A stretch of 64,000 nt of DNA from Bacteroidota bacterium (GCA_026391355.1 JAPLDH010000023.1:1-64000); one strand, 5' to 3'. Shown: positions 38,958 through 48,590, numbered from the stretch's first letter. Program-made: numbers and translations. The notes: generated by a model from the sequence alone, not told the origin.

Positions 38958-39530
38958 TCAGTTTAAAACCTGGTCTTTTTTAATAACTTCATATACAGTA
39001 TCAATTCTTTTGTCTAAATCTCCTTTAATAATAATTGGATTTATGGATAATTCATTAAATATTTTAGTCAATTCAAGATCGACTAATTTTTGATAATCGA
39101 TATCGATACATCTAACTCCATCATCAACAGGTAAAAATTCAATGGGAATGTAGCAATAATGAGTAAAATATTGTTTGCCTCTCCAAATGATCTCTTGTAA
39201 AAGTTTGGTAAACATTAGGGGGATTGTTTGGTCATTGTTTACTCTAACATAAGCTAAAAGATCGATCAGTGTTCTATCAGAAATCAAAATATCAAATTGA
39301 GAGCCTATTCTCTCTTCTTGTAATTGAAGAAAGATATAGAATAAATACGATTCAATATTTGCCTCTTTATCAAGTTTATATCCTTGTTGCAAAACTTTTC
39401 TTGCGACCTCATTAATTATGTAATATTTCATTACTTGTTTTGAGTCTAACAAAAGTGCTAATTTTTTAACCAAAGTTGATTTACCTGTTGAAAATGTTCC
39501 TGACAGGGAAACTCGATAAGGACTTTTCAT
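38958..39530 (-). CDS. P-loop NTPase/kinase, NadR C-domain or AAA_28-like
   Basis: 190 residues. Walker A is SGTFSTGKSTLVKKLA (residues 9-24), and a Walker B/DRT-like motif DILISDRTLIDLLAY lies near residue 80. This layout resembles NadR-type nucleoside kinases and thymidylate-kinase-fold NTPases. A phosphoryl acceptor cannot be predicted. Its ATG overlaps the stop of the PurC-fusion gene by 4 bp (ATGA), so the two proteins are almost certainly made together. It is AT-rich compared with the hsd genes. Confidence 0.85.
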   Translation of the reverse strand: MKSPYRVSLSGTFSTGKSTLVKKLALLLDSKQVMKYYIINEVARKVLQQGYKLDKEANIESYLFYIFLQLQEERIGSQFDILISDRTLIDLLAYVRVNNDQTIPLMFTKLLQEIIWRGKQYFTHYCYIPIEFLPVDDGVRCIDIDYQKLVDLELTKIFNELSINPIIIKGDLDKRIDTVYEVIKKDQVLN

Positions 39531-41719
39531 AATTCATACGGTTTAAAAGTATGATCAGTTAATAATTCGTAAACTTCCTTATATCTATTAAAAGTCAACT
39601 GGATTAAATTATAAGGAATTATAGGCATTGGGTCATTTGCCTCCCAAACAAGTTCACGCAAATAATCTTCTATAATTTGTCTATCATACGATGGAATTGA
39701 TTGAGAATTAAAATATTTTTTGTAATCATCAATTTTGAAAAATCTGCTCGAATCAGGCGTGAGTAATTCATCTGCTAACATTAATAGGTTTGAAGCTGGT
39801 TGTCTTCCAAATTCAAATTTGGAATCACAAAGAATTAAACCCTTGGTTTCACAAAATTTCGAGGCTTCTTTAAAAATCGCAAAACAAATACTTCTAATTT
39901 GCTGAGCCTCATTCCTCCCAACAATATCTTCAAATTCATTATATGTAATAGTAGTTAGTGTTCCTTCCTGATCTTTATATTTGGGTGTAAATATGGGAGT
40001 TTCAAACTTTGAATATTTGTTTAAATCTGATCGGAGTTTCAAATTCAGGACTTTATTATTTTTTGAGTATTGTTCCCAAACTGAGCCAACTAAATATTCA
40101 CGAACTATACATTCAACAGGATACATATTTAACCTTTGAATTGTAATTCCTCTTTGTTGATAATTAAAGTTTTTATTTAATTCGTTTAATGATATATTAT
40201 CATTTATGAAATGATTAACAATATGATTTAGTTTTTGGAACCAAAAAGCTGACAATTTCTTGCAAATAATCCCTTTATTAGGAATAGGAGTTGGAAGTTC
40301 CCTATCGAAAGCAATAACTCGATCACTAAAAAATAAGTAAATTTTCTTATTGTGCTCGTAAATGACTTTTGTCTTCCCACGTTTTATTTGTTTTAAATTT
40401 AAATTGAACTCATTTGTACCTATATTCTCCATTTTACCAAATGTTTGGGCAGATCGGTCATATTGTATTTTTTCAACCTGTGGGAAAGAAAGTTGCATGT
40501 TCTGAGCAAATGAAAATTGAATTGTATATACTGCAAAAAGTACTCCCCAAATTACAAAAACATAGTTGAATACCAATGATGGAAATACTTGCTTTAATAA
40601 TAAGATAAAGATAAAAAATATTAAAAATATTCCAATTGTTATTTGCGCCATCCCTTGAAAAAAACGGTATGAAGGATTTTCCTGTAATATATTGATTGTT
40701 ATTTCATATATTCTTTTTCGGTTCATCTTTTCCTTGAATTCAAATTTTGAGACTTTGTTGTTTATAAAATAATACATGAAATAAAATAATGAAACAATTA
40801 GAGGTGAAATCCATAGAATTGAAAAAGAGGAATAATTGTATCTTTTATCGAAAATGAATACTGCAAAAGATGGGATATACAAGAGAAATAAGAGAAGACT
40901 ATTAAACCAGTTATCTTTTTTTGGTATTTTACTACTTAAAGAGTCAGATAAAAGTTTTCTTTCATATATTGGGAATCCCGCCTTTAGAATAATTATACCA
41001 AGTGAGGCACATATAGCTTTATCAGGGATTGAATATAGACCTAATAATATCCAAGTATATGTATAATGGAGCACATTCATAAAATCTTTCCCCCCTATGG
41101 CAGGGATCATCTTGCCTATCGATTGACCTAATTCATCATTAGGCATTGCATCCTTCCAACTATGAGTAGCATCTGGAATAAATGCTCCTGGGATGTTCAT
41201 GAATAAAGAGGATAGGAATCCAAAGAGAAATAAAAATTTCAGATGAGGGACAATAGATAAAGGATGTGATTTCAAATAGTTTTTAAAAAAAATAGTTTTT
41301 GCCATATATCCCCAAAAGATACCTCCAGCAATGTTAACAATTGACCATGGGAAAACAAAAAGTGTAGGGTCTTTATAAAAATAGAACATCAGATTTATTG
41401 AAGAATTTGATAACAATCCTACAATTGCTGCCCAGATTGGCCCTAATAGATAGGCACAAAATGCTGTGCCAATCATATCGAGGAAAAGAATATTTAGAAA
41501 TTTATTAGATATTAAGAATCCGATTGCATTTAATAACAAAGAAATTCCTATTATCCTAATAACCTCATCTTTAATTAATAAGGGGGAAATTTGCTTTCTT
41601 TTGAATATTGGATATAATTTCGTTTTAAGGGAAATGACAAACTTTGGAAACGTATTGAAAAAATGGATGAATATCCCTATTGTTATAAAGATTTCCATCA
41701 ATGTTTTTATTTCAACCAT
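39527..41719 (-). CDS. Membrane protein fused to a SAICAR synthetase (PurC) domain
   Basis: 730 residues. Residues 1-260 have several membrane segments and resemble an ECF-type substrate-binding (S) component or a similar membrane sensor (LDMIGTAFCAYLLGPIWAAI at about 80-99). A second hydrophobic block follows (275-320) and a third (355-405). Residues 446-725 are a full PurC domain: KRGKTKVIYE, SDRVIAFDRELPT, MYPVECIVREYLVGS (532-546), CDSKFEFG (631-638) and DELLTPDSSRFF (650-661). PurC normally joins aspartate to CAIR in purine synthesis and is a 240-300 residue soluble protein. In the substrate loop the usual HDEN-type sequence is replaced by LTTITYNE, so specificity may differ. It is AT-rich, next to a restriction locus, and coupled to a P-loop NTPase. 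A role in sensing or making a purine-related molecule is inference. Confidence 0.85.
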   Translation of the reverse strand: MVEIKTLMEIFITIGIFIHFFNTFPKFVISLKTKLYPIFKRKQISPLLIKDEVIRIIGISLLLNAIGFLISNKFLNILFLDMIGTAFCAYLLGPIWAAIVGLLSNSSINLMFYFYKDPTLFVFPWSIVNIAGGIFWGYMAKTIFFKNYLKSHPLSIVPHLKFLFLFGFLSSLFMNIPGAFIPDATHSWKDAMPNDELGQSIGKMIPAIGGKDFMNVLHYTYTWILLGLYSIPDKAICASLGIIILKAGFPIYERKLLSDSLSSKIPKKDNWFNSLLLFLLYIPSFAVFIFDKRYNYSSFSILWISPLIVSLFYFMYYFINNKVSKFEFKEKMNRKRIYEITINILQENPSYRFFQGMAQITIGIFLIFFIFILLLKQVFPSLVFNYVFVIWGVLFAVYTIQFSFAQNMQLSFPQVEKIQYDRSAQTFGKMENIGTNEFNLNLKQIKRGKTKVIYEHNKKIYLFFSDRVIAFDRELPTPIPNKGIICKKLSAFWFQKLNHIVNHFINDNISLNELNKNFNYQQRGITIQRLNMYPVECIVREYLVGSVWEQYSKNNKVLNLKLRSDLNKYSKFETPIFTPKYKDQEGTLTTITYNEFEDIVGRNEAQQIRSICFAIFKEASKFCETKGLILCDSKFEFGRQPASNLLMLADELLTPDSSRFFKIDDYKKYFNSQSIPSYDRQIIEDYLRELVWEANDPMPIIPYNLIQLTFNRYKEVYELLTDHTFKPYEL

Positions 41720-41733
41720 ATCTCTTTTTCTAA

Positions 41734-41967
41734 TTAATTTATCTTAGGATTCAACTGTTTGTCCGTTTGAGTAGTGCCATTACTTAATAGACGAGGATCA
41801 GTAATGGGTGGATCGCCATCCAAAAAACAATAGATGGGGACATTTGTCCAGCCGAAATCAATCTGGATTATATGATGAAGTTTGTTGAGTGAAAAGGTCT
41901 CTGGAATTGCAACCAATCTCCAGATTGGAGGTGTAATTTCATCGATTGTGATCCTAAAACGGTACAT
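41734..41967 (-). pseudogene. Truncated pRiA4b ORF-3-like protein
   Basis: 77 codons. The opening MYRFRITIDEITPPIWRLVA, then SLNKLHHIIQIDFGWTN, is the N-terminus of the pRiA4b ORF-3 (IS1096 passenger-like) family, but the sequence then leaves the family pattern and stops. Full members have about 180 residues or more. Confidence 0.7.
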
Positions 41968-42192
41968 ATTAGGAAGAATTCATTATCAAAATTAGTCAAA
42001 TGATGGAACATCCTGACAAATAGAGAGAAGAATTATCTTATTTAGAATAATTCCAGGTTTACATGGACAATCTGTGGTCAATTGGCAGGGGAGTGCACAT
42101 ATGAGGAGATCGTGTCTTAAAACGAAGAAAAATGGGGAAAAATGAGATAGTATCAGCACTAAAGTAACCAGTAATAAATACCTCAGGTCGAT

Positions 42193-42375
42193 TTGGCAAA
42201 AAGGTTCGTGGGAGCCGTTCTGCCCGACTATAATATTATTTTGAACAAACCATCCCAAAAAAATAAATCTGGGAAAGCAAACATAATTCCAAAGGAAGGG
42301 AAGAATGTTTATGGCATTGTTTATGAGATCGACGAAAAAGATGTCGAAACATTGAAAGAATATGAACGTGGGTAA
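42193..42375 (+). pseudogene. Fragment of an AIG2-like gamma-glutamylcyclotransferase
   Basis: The frame reads AVLPDYNIILNKPSQK, GKANIIPKEGKNVYGIVYEI and LKEYERG, the central part of AIG2-like cyclotransferases, then stops. Upstream near 42098 a different frame has MRRSCL, which fits the start of the same family, so the gene is frameshifted and truncated at the 3' side. The interval 41968-42457 holds no other gene. Confidence 0.7.
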
Positions 42376-42457
42376 GCAATAGAATGATTTTCCACCCGAG
42401 TACATTTGTGAAATTGAAAGTATGATGCAAAAGATAATATCTTAAAAAGAAAAACAA

Positions 42458-42868
42458 TCATACCTTCCTCACCAGCCATTCCAACCCCCGTTCCCTTTTC
42501 CCGAAAACCCTGTGGTTTAAACTTCCCATCATCCGCAGCATCACCCTGAACGCAATTGACCTGAAGAAACCCAGACCCACAAGAGCAATGAATCGGACAT
42601 AGGGACGATTGTGGGCAGCCATACCCTGAATGATCCTGATTCTTTCCCTGTCAATTTTCATCCCAGTGAAGTCCACCAAAGCCAGTAATGATTGTGGTTT
42701 ACGCAACGCCACGATCTTTTTGGCTTCTTCCGATGTCTGGGTAACTTCGGCGGTTGAACTGGACGTGGTGAAATCCATAACAAGGATTTGCTTCCCGTGA
42801 TGATCAATGTATCGGACGGGGGACATATAATCCAACTTTATTGTAAAGTTAATTGGAATCTGGATCAA
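42458..42868 (-). CDS. STAS-like protein of unknown function
   Basis: 136 residues. The pattern HHGKQILVMDFT, KIVALRKPQSLLALVDFTGM and IALVGLGFFRSIAFR alternates strands and helices like a SpoIIAA/STAS-type fold. No enzymatic motif is present. It is an isolated gene on the minus strand, divergent from the next. Confidence 0.6.
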   Translation of the reverse strand: MIQIPINFTIKLDYMSPVRYIDHHGKQILVMDFTTSSSTAEVTQTSEEAKKIVALRKPQSLLALVDFTGMKIDRERIRIIQGMAAHNRPYVRFIALVGLGFFRSIAFRVMLRMMGSLNHRVFGKRERGLEWLVRKV

Positions 42869-42949
42869 CGGAATGATATTTTCAACAAATTAGTTTGGTT
42901 TTGGCACATTGCTGGACTACCTTTATGAACACTTAAAGATTGATATTTT

Positions 42950-43348
42950 ATGAACGCAAAAGTAAACGCCAACCCGTTGTGGCTGAAGATTCTCCGCTGG
43001 TGCGCTCGGATCATTACCATTCTTTTCATCGTCTTTATTCTGGGAATGTTCATCGGTGAGGGCGGCACTTGGAGCCAGCCCAAGAACTTACCACTGGGGT
43101 TTCGAGATTATGCACTTCTTTCCCTTTTCGGTTTTTATGTTGTCGGTCTGGTTATCGGCTTGTGGCGGGAAGGTTTGGGTGGGCTGATAAGCATTGTCTT
43201 TATGATCACTCAAATCGCTATCCTTGCTTCCGAGGGTCATTCACATCTGACTTACTTCTATTTAATGCTGGTGCCCAGCTTATTGTATCTTTTAAGTTGG
43301 TATTTTCACCGTATGTTGGCACGAAAACAATCGCAGTTGGGTCAATAA
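42950..43348 (+). CDS. Four-helix membrane protein, unknown function
   Basis: 132 residues with four hydrophobic segments; a conserved-looking loop EGGTWSQPKNLP follows the first. No family function is known to me. It is followed after 64 bp by another small membrane protein gene on the same strand. Confidence 0.7.
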   Translation: MNAKVNANPLWLKILRWCARIITILFIVFILGMFIGEGGTWSQPKNLPLGFRDYALLSLFGFYVVGLVIGLWREGLGGLISIVFMITQIAILASEGHSHLTYFYLMLVPSLLYLLSWYFHRMLARKQSQLGQ

Positions 43349-43411
43349 TGTCTTATCTTTAGTGCAGTAATTTATGGGGAATTACGACATTCATATCTAA
43401 TCCGAATTGCA

Positions 43412-43798
43412 ATGAAAACAAAAGGGAACATGTCATTTTTGTATGGTTTGCCAAGCTGGCTTCAAGCCATTCTATGGGTTTTCGCTTCCACTATTGTATT
43501 ATTTGGTCTTGGCGAAGGGGTGGGGAATATCCTAAAAATCAATGAGAATATTGCTGGTGCTATCCCGTATATCATCTTTGATGTGCTGGTTGCAGTTGGG
43601 TGTTATTTTATGGTCAAATGGAATCCAAAGTGCGTATGGTATGTTCCGTTTATCTGCAATGCGGTTGGCATTATTGCCGCTATAATTGAACCAACTTTCT
43701 GGCATACATCATTATGGATGCTCATTTGCAGCGGTTGGGTTCTGTCGATAATTGCATCAATCCTTGGGGCGAGGGTTGGCAGAACTGGAAATAAATGA
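43412..43798 (+). CDS. Small membrane protein, unknown function
   Basis: 128 residues with four hydrophobic segments (from LQAILWVFASTIVLFGLG to GWVLSIIASILGARVG). No motif is recognised. The codon pattern and clean start support a real gene. Confidence 0.65.
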   Translation: MKTKGNMSFLYGLPSWLQAILWVFASTIVLFGLGEGVGNILKINENIAGAIPYIIFDVLVAVGCYFMVKWNPKCVWYVPFICNAVGIIAAIIEPTFWHTSLWMLICSGWVLSIIASILGARVGRTGNK

Positions 43799-43934
43799 AC
43801 AGCATTTCAGGCAATACCGAAAACAAAACAAGTTGTCGATCAGTATTATGAGGCGATGAAGGAGTGAACCAATATACCATTCTGTAATTTGCTGTTCTTT
43901 ATTTCTTGCATTTTAACTTTATAACAAAACGTCT

Positions 43935-44576
43935 ATGAAAAAGATCATCGTTAATTTATGTATCGCAATCATTATCAATTCTCTTTCTGCACAAGTCCCA
44001 AAGACAATCATTTTGAACCCGCCTGACAAGACCAGAGGGTTCCCAGTGATGAAGGCTTTATCATTACGTGAATCGGCACAGGAATTTGATACAACAAGTC
44101 TGAAACTGCAGGATATTTCCGACTTGTTATGGGCTGCAAACGGGATAAACAGACCTGAAAGTGGGAAGCGCACAGCCCCGTCAGCAATGAACGCACAGGA
44201 TATCGATGTCTACGCATTTATGAAATCTGGCGTTTATCTTTACAATGCGAAGAAACATTGCCTTGAATTCATCATCGATGGTGACCATCGGGCATTGGTT
44301 GCGGGAAAGCAGGAAAATTTTGCAAAAGCACCCCTGATCTGCCTGTTGGTATCAGATATTTCAAAATTCCAGCATGGGAATGATTCTTCTAAATTGGTCA
44401 TTGCAGCATATGATGCTGGTATCGTATCACAAAACATTTCCATTTTTTGTGCATCGGCTGGCTTTGCTACCAGACCACGAGCTACCATGGATCAGCAAAA
44501 GCTAAGGGAAATTCTTAAATTAAAGGATTCTCAACATTTGATGTTGAATAATCCCGTTGGTTATAAAAAAGATTAG
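43935..44576 (+). CDS. Exported SagB-type nitroreductase-like protein
   Basis: 213 residues with a signal peptide (about 20 residues, ending LSAQ). The mature part has the LSLRESAQEFD motif, LWAANGINRPESGKRTAPSAMN and the C-terminal DAGIVSQNISIFCASAGF, matching SagB-type/nitroreductase oxidoreductases. Export suggests a periplasmic flavoprotein; the substrate is unknown. Confidence 0.88.
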   Translation: MKKIIVNLCIAIIINSLSAQVPKTIILNPPDKTRGFPVMKALSLRESAQEFDTTSLKLQDISDLLWAANGINRPESGKRTAPSAMNAQDIDVYAFMKSGVYLYNAKKHCLEFIIDGDHRALVAGKQENFAKAPLICLLVSDISKFQHGNDSSKLVIAAYDAGIVSQNISIFCASAGFATRPRATMDQQKLREILKLKDSQHLMLNNPVGYKKD

Positions 44577-45121
44577 TACCTACTAAACATTAATTCCAGA
44601 TGGTTATTGAAAGTTACTTTTCGTACTTTTGCTATGTCATAAAAGCAATGAAAAAGACTCTATCCACACTAGGAATTCTGTTTATGCTGGCACTTAAAAA
44701 CCCACCAATGCCAGATTTTGCATTGTTCCAGAAGAACTCTATCGTTGAGGTTCGCTGTTTTTCACTCAAAAAAATTGCGTTGGAATTTTTCATGAATTAA
44801 ATGCGGGACATTCCCAACTTCGCTCAAAATCGAGCGACTTTGGGAACTATTAATAACTTAGAAAACTTAACCCCAAACCGCTTTAAATAACGCTTCCAGC
44901 TTTCTCTTGTTTAGTTTACAATCAGTCCGAACCTCAGAACATTCATCCACTCCAAAGGAGTTGATACCATAGGGGATGGGATGATCCTGCTAAAGTATAT
45001 TCCAGACAGTGATGAAGGAGAAGAAGTTAGTCCAGAGGTTCCAGTTGAATCGGTGCAACTAAGAGTGAGATAGGAATTAGGGTTGTAGTTGGTTAAAGTA
45101 TGCTGACTTTTTTGGAGCAAA
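44577..45121. other. 545-bp stretch without a convincing gene
   Basis: Small open frames are present (44600-44800 plus; 44911-45120 minus) but neither looks like a protein family. On the plus strand near 44960-45075 the codons LLKYIPDSDEGEEVSPEVP then stop read like the C-terminal tail of a lost gene. Confidence 0.4.
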
Positions 45122-45826
45122 TTATTTCATGTTTTGTGTTATTGCATCGGCAGTGTCGCTAATCTTTTTCAAAATGTTTGACAATGTTGACATCAATTTT
45201 GAAAGTCGATCCATTGCCATCTGAAGCCTTAGGGATTCCATCTCACCCAATTCGCTCATACTGTCAAGTTGATTCTTAAGATCATCTTGAATGGTTCTGA
45301 TTTGAGCGATATCATCGATATGACCATTATAAAGATCAGTAATAATGAATTCAACCTCACCTTTGGAATCCTTATTAGCAACTGGCATCAAGGCATGATG
45401 ATATGCAGCCTCATTCCCCATCCCTTGAGAAAAATCAAGTGGCGGGTGCTTTTTCTTCTGCCCTTCATTTGCTGTAATATCTTTGCCGATGTTTTCCATA
45501 GCTCTGCGTAAGGCAGCTTTTGCTTGATTTATCGCTTTTATGTGTGCCATAATCGCTTTCAAATCCTCTTCGGCACTTTTTGAGGCTTGCTGGAGTACAA
45601 TGAAAGCGATTGCTTCAATATCCCCGCCATTGAGGTCTCCAAGCACACTCCAATTTGAGTACGATAATCTTGTACCCGAATTTTCTATGTAATCTCCATT
45701 TACAGGATCAGATCGATCAAACTTGCGGATCGCATCTCTGACAAAATCACCAGCATCCTCATATAAGCCTTCTTCGACTTTTTTAGTGACAAAATCCTTA
45801 AGGTTACCTTTTATCGTTATGTTCAT
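45122..45826 (-). CDS. ParD/CopG-like N-terminus fused to a long helical domain
   Basis: 234 residues. The first 40 (MNITIKGNLKDFVTKKVEEG, YEDAGDFVRDAIRKFD) are a ribbon-helix-helix of the ParD antitoxin type. The rest is mostly predicted helix: KSAEEDLKAIMAHIKAINQA, and a heptad-rich C-terminus ending ISDTADAITQNMK. No toxin gene is adjacent. The combination is unusual because ParD is normally about 80 residues; the helical part may be a partner-binding or oligomerisation domain. Confidence 0.75.
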   Translation of the reverse strand: MNITIKGNLKDFVTKKVEEGLYEDAGDFVRDAIRKFDRSDPVNGDYIENSGTRLSYSNWSVLGDLNGGDIEAIAFIVLQQASKSAEEDLKAIMAHIKAINQAKAALRRAMENIGKDITANEGQKKKHPPLDFSQGMGNEAAYHHALMPVANKDSKGEVEFIITDLYNGHIDDIAQIRTIQDDLKNQLDSMSELGEMESLRLQMAMDRLSKLMSTLSNILKKISDTADAITQNMK

Positions 45827-45861
45827 GGCTCATTTATAATAGATGAATAATTCATATAGTT

Positions 45862-46188
45862 CTATTCTTTCTTCTTCTTTATTTTTTGTTCAGGCAGTTC
45901 TTTGTAGGTGATCCTGATCAAATTACTGATCCATTCCCGATCTTCAACTCTGTCATCGATAAGAAAACTTGTTTTTGCTCCTACATAGGGTGGAGCCTCA
46001 ATGACATTCCCAATAAATGCTCTTCCTGAGATGGTTGGTTTTACAAAAAGTTGATTATCGCATACAAGCGCAACAACTTTCCCTTCACAGTAGAGGGCAT
46101 ACTCTCCAAACATCTTTTTATAGGTGATCTGACCAGCATTCTCGATCTGGTCAACAATGAAATCAACGAAACTCTTATCAGAAGCCAT
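45862..46188 (-). CDS. TfoX N-terminal domain protein
   Basis: 108 residues with KKMFGEYALYCEGKVVALVC and DNQLFVKPT, the pattern of TfoX_N. The C-terminal TfoX domain found in Gammaproteobacterial competence regulators is absent. Stand-alone TfoX_N proteins are common and of unknown role. Confidence 0.88.
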   Translation of the reverse strand: MASDKSFVDFIVDQIENAGQITYKKMFGEYALYCEGKVVALVCDNQLFVKPTISGRAFIGNVIEAPPYVGAKTSFLIDDRVEDREWISNLIRITYKELPEQKIKKKKE

Positions 46189-46250
46189 TTTGAAAAGTTT
46201 TATCTTTTATGATTTTATCCTAATTGACAACAAATTTAGCATTACCAACC

Positions 46251-46859
46251 TTAACTGCGATTTCGTTTACTGAGATAATAGTGCCACAGGAAAAATGTCG
46301 CAAGTGAACGATAGGGCTTCCACCGTTCAGAGTGCCCAGTAATTTCTTCTTTTGAAACGGCACCAGTCAGTTCCTTGACGGTTTTTATAATAGCGACATC
46401 ACCGATTGGAAAAACATCCTTAGCTTGTAAGCAAAACATGAGGTAAATATCGGTAGTCCAGTCTCCGATCCCTTTAATATTTTTTAGCTGGGTTCTTACA
46501 TCAAGAACGGTCAATTCTGGCAACCCAGCTAAATCGATTTTTCCATCAAGGATAGCCTTTGAGAGTTCCTTCAGGTATTTTGATTTTTGTTTACTGATCT
46601 GGCACTGACGCATCTCTACGTCTGAAAGTTTCAGGATTTCTTCAGGGGTAAATGCTTGTAAGTAATCATTGAGTTTGTTAAAGTGAGCATTAGCGGATTG
46701 TAAACTTACCTGTTGCTCCAGAATGATCTTAGCCAATGTACTGAATCCTTGTGGTCTGTTCCAGTTAGGTGGTGAACCGTATAAAGCGTGGATCGTTCCA
46801 AATACCTTATCTGCTCTGAGGAGTTTTTCAATATCTGGTTGGTTTACGATTGGATTCAT
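46251..46859 (-). CDS. DNA-3-methyladenine glycosylase, HhH-GPD family
   Basis: 202 residues. The helix-hairpin-helix LKNIKGIGDWTTDIYLMF is followed by the catalytic aspartate in FPIGDVAI, as in AlkA-type glycosylases. ILEQQVSLQSANAHF is the conserved first-helix region. It should excise alkylated purines from DNA. It is shorter than AlkA and lacks its N-terminal domain, as in the Bacteroidota/yeast Mag type. Confidence 0.92.
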   Translation of the reverse strand: MNPIVNQPDIEKLLRADKVFGTIHALYGSPPNWNRPQGFSTLAKIILEQQVSLQSANAHFNKLNDYLQAFTPEEILKLSDVEMRQCQISKQKSKYLKELSKAILDGKIDLAGLPELTVLDVRTQLKNIKGIGDWTTDIYLMFCLQAKDVFPIGDVAIIKTVKELTGAVSKEEITGHSERWKPYRSLATFFLWHYYLSKRNRS

Positions 46860-46922
46860 TTTACTTAAAATCAGTCAATTCCCCTCTCTAAGAACAATGT
46901 TGAGCGTCTATGGTGTTTTTTA

Positions 46923-47870
46923 TCACTCAATGCTTATAATAACTTTCCCACGTGCATGTCCTTCAGATAAATACCGCATGGCATCAGCGGTCTTATCAAG
47001 CGCATATCGCCTGTCAATAACTGGCTTGATCTTGCCATCCTCTACAAGTTTTGTAAGAAATTCCAAATCCTTTTTATTTGCTTTGGCAGATACAGTTCTC
47101 ATCTTCTTCGAGCCAAATGACAACAACCATCCAAATAATAGTGATTTGAAAATTTGTGGTATGGAACCACCAACCATTACATATACGCCATTTGGAGTCA
47201 GGATTTTTTTATAAGCAAAAATTGGATAACCTCCATTAACAGCCATGATAAGATTATAACGCATGTTGCTTTTTGTAAAATCCTCTTTTGTGTAATCAAC
47301 CACGTAATCAGCACCAAGAGAACTCGTTTGTAGCGCATTGTTTGAGCCACACACTCCAGTTACTTCTGTGTCGAAATATTTGGCAAGTTGAACCGCAAAT
47401 GTTCCAACACCGCCAGCACTACCAACAATTAAAACTTTTTGTCCTTTGCGAATGTTGCCTTTATCACGTATTGCTTGTAAAGCAGTTAATGCTGCCATAG
47501 GCAATGCTGCTCCTTCTTCAAACGAAATCTTTGCAGGTTTAATTATCAGGGCTTTTTCAGGAGCTGTAACATATTGGGCAAAACCTCCAAATCCAAACTT
47601 GGCAAGGTCTCCCATTACTTCATCCCCAACCTTAAACTGAGTGATATTTTCCCCTGCCAATTCCACCTTACCTGCTATATCGGCTCCAAAAATTCTCCTC
47701 TTCGGTATAAGCCCCATTTTCATAGAACGGTAATCTGCTGCATTTACTGACACTGCATGTATTTTTACCAACACTTCGTTGTCGGTTGGTACAGGCTTGT
47801 CAACATCACAATAGATCAGCTTTTCGGGTGATCCTTTTTTGTTATAGACTACTGCTTTCATTTTTTCCAT
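46923..47870 (-). CDS. NAD(P)-dependent quinone oxidoreductase (MDR family)
   Basis: About 315 residues from MEKMKAVVYNKKGSPEKL; a longer frame upstream would overlap the neighbouring gene. It has the GroES-like half (VDKPVPTDNEVLVKIHAVSVNAAD), the PMAALTALQAI region and the nucleotide-binding motif VLIVGSAGGVGTFAVQLAK. No structural zinc cysteines are evident, as in quinone-oxidoreductase-type members. The physiological substrate is unknown. Confidence 0.93.
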   Translation of the reverse strand: MEKMKAVVYNKKGSPEKLIYCDVDKPVPTDNEVLVKIHAVSVNAADYRSMKMGLIPKRRIFGADIAGKVELAGENITQFKVGDEVMGDLAKFGFGGFAQYVTAPEKALIIKPAKISFEEGAALPMAALTALQAIRDKGNIRKGQKVLIVGSAGGVGTFAVQLAKYFDTEVTGVCGSNNALQTSSLGADYVVDYTKEDFTKSNMRYNLIMAVNGGYPIFAYKKILTPNGVYVMVGGSIPQIFKSLLFGWLLSFGSKKMRTVSAKANKKDLEFLTKLVEDGKIKPVIDRRYALDKTADAMRYLSEGHARGKVIISIE

Positions 47871-47874
47871 ATAT

Positions 47875-48552
47875 TTATTCAGTTTTGTAAATGTATCTAC
47901 TGTCACGGTATCCTGATTCTGTTCTTTGTGATTTGGTTTCCCGATCCCATAAATAGGCAACGAAAATAAATAACAAATTAGCTATTAGTACGATAGAGGT
48001 TCTCAGCACATAATGTTCTCTGAAAATTGGTGGTTCTTCTGCAAATACCATCCCTGTAAAAGCACCAACCATTAAAAATAATAGAAGGTAAGAGTACAAA
48101 TTCTTTTTCAGTAGCATCCATCCAATTACGACAAATGCTATTTCAAGAATATATGTCAGAATTGGGTAATGCCACAGACCCAGTCCGACTTTGGAGCTGC
48201 CAAAGAATAGACTTAGGTCGGGTGTGTGAACAATCAAATCGATGACCCAGTGAGACAGGACGCACGACCCTAAAATCCATGCCCAAGTTTTCTTATCCAT
48301 TGCCCAAAAGATCACAAGTACAATCGCTGATATTAGCAATGTCCCGCTCAATGAATGAGAATAGGGCAAATCCAGATAGTTCCTGAAGAAGGGATTATCA
48401 CTGGGCACGAAAGAAGCCTTTTCGATCCCCAATAGCACAAGGGTAAATGCAATGATATCCAAAAGCTGAACGGATGTAAATAATAGCCAGAGTGGAATGT
48501 CTGAAGCCTTTGTCTTGACTATGTATGCAACGCCATAATGTCCGATAAACAT
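47875..48552 (-). CDS. Polytopic membrane protein, YdjM/DUF457-like
   Basis: 225 residues with about six hydrophobic segments. Histidine- and aspartate-rich loops at membrane borders (MFIGHYGVAYIV, DLPYSHSLSGTLL, LSHWVIDLIVHTPDL) resemble membrane-bound metal-dependent hydrolases of the YdjM group. Activity is unproven. The stop codon is just upstream of the oxidoreductase start. Confidence 0.75.
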   Translation of the reverse strand: MFIGHYGVAYIVKTKASDIPLWLLFTSVQLLDIIAFTLVLLGIEKASFVPSDNPFFRNYLDLPYSHSLSGTLLISAIVLVIFWAMDKKTWAWILGSCVLSHWVIDLIVHTPDLSLFFGSSKVGLGLWHYPILTYILEIAFVVIGWMLLKKNLYSYLLLFLMVGAFTGMVFAEEPPIFREHYVLRTSIVLIANLLFIFVAYLWDRETKSQRTESGYRDSRYIYKTE

Positions 48553-48590
48553 GTTTCTAAATTTTATAGTTTTTGTATAGGATGGGTTGT

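Noticed and set aside
44600-44800. Open frame of 66 codons after the SagB-type gene
   Set aside because: No family pattern and no upstream signal; it looks like a chance frame in decayed sequence.
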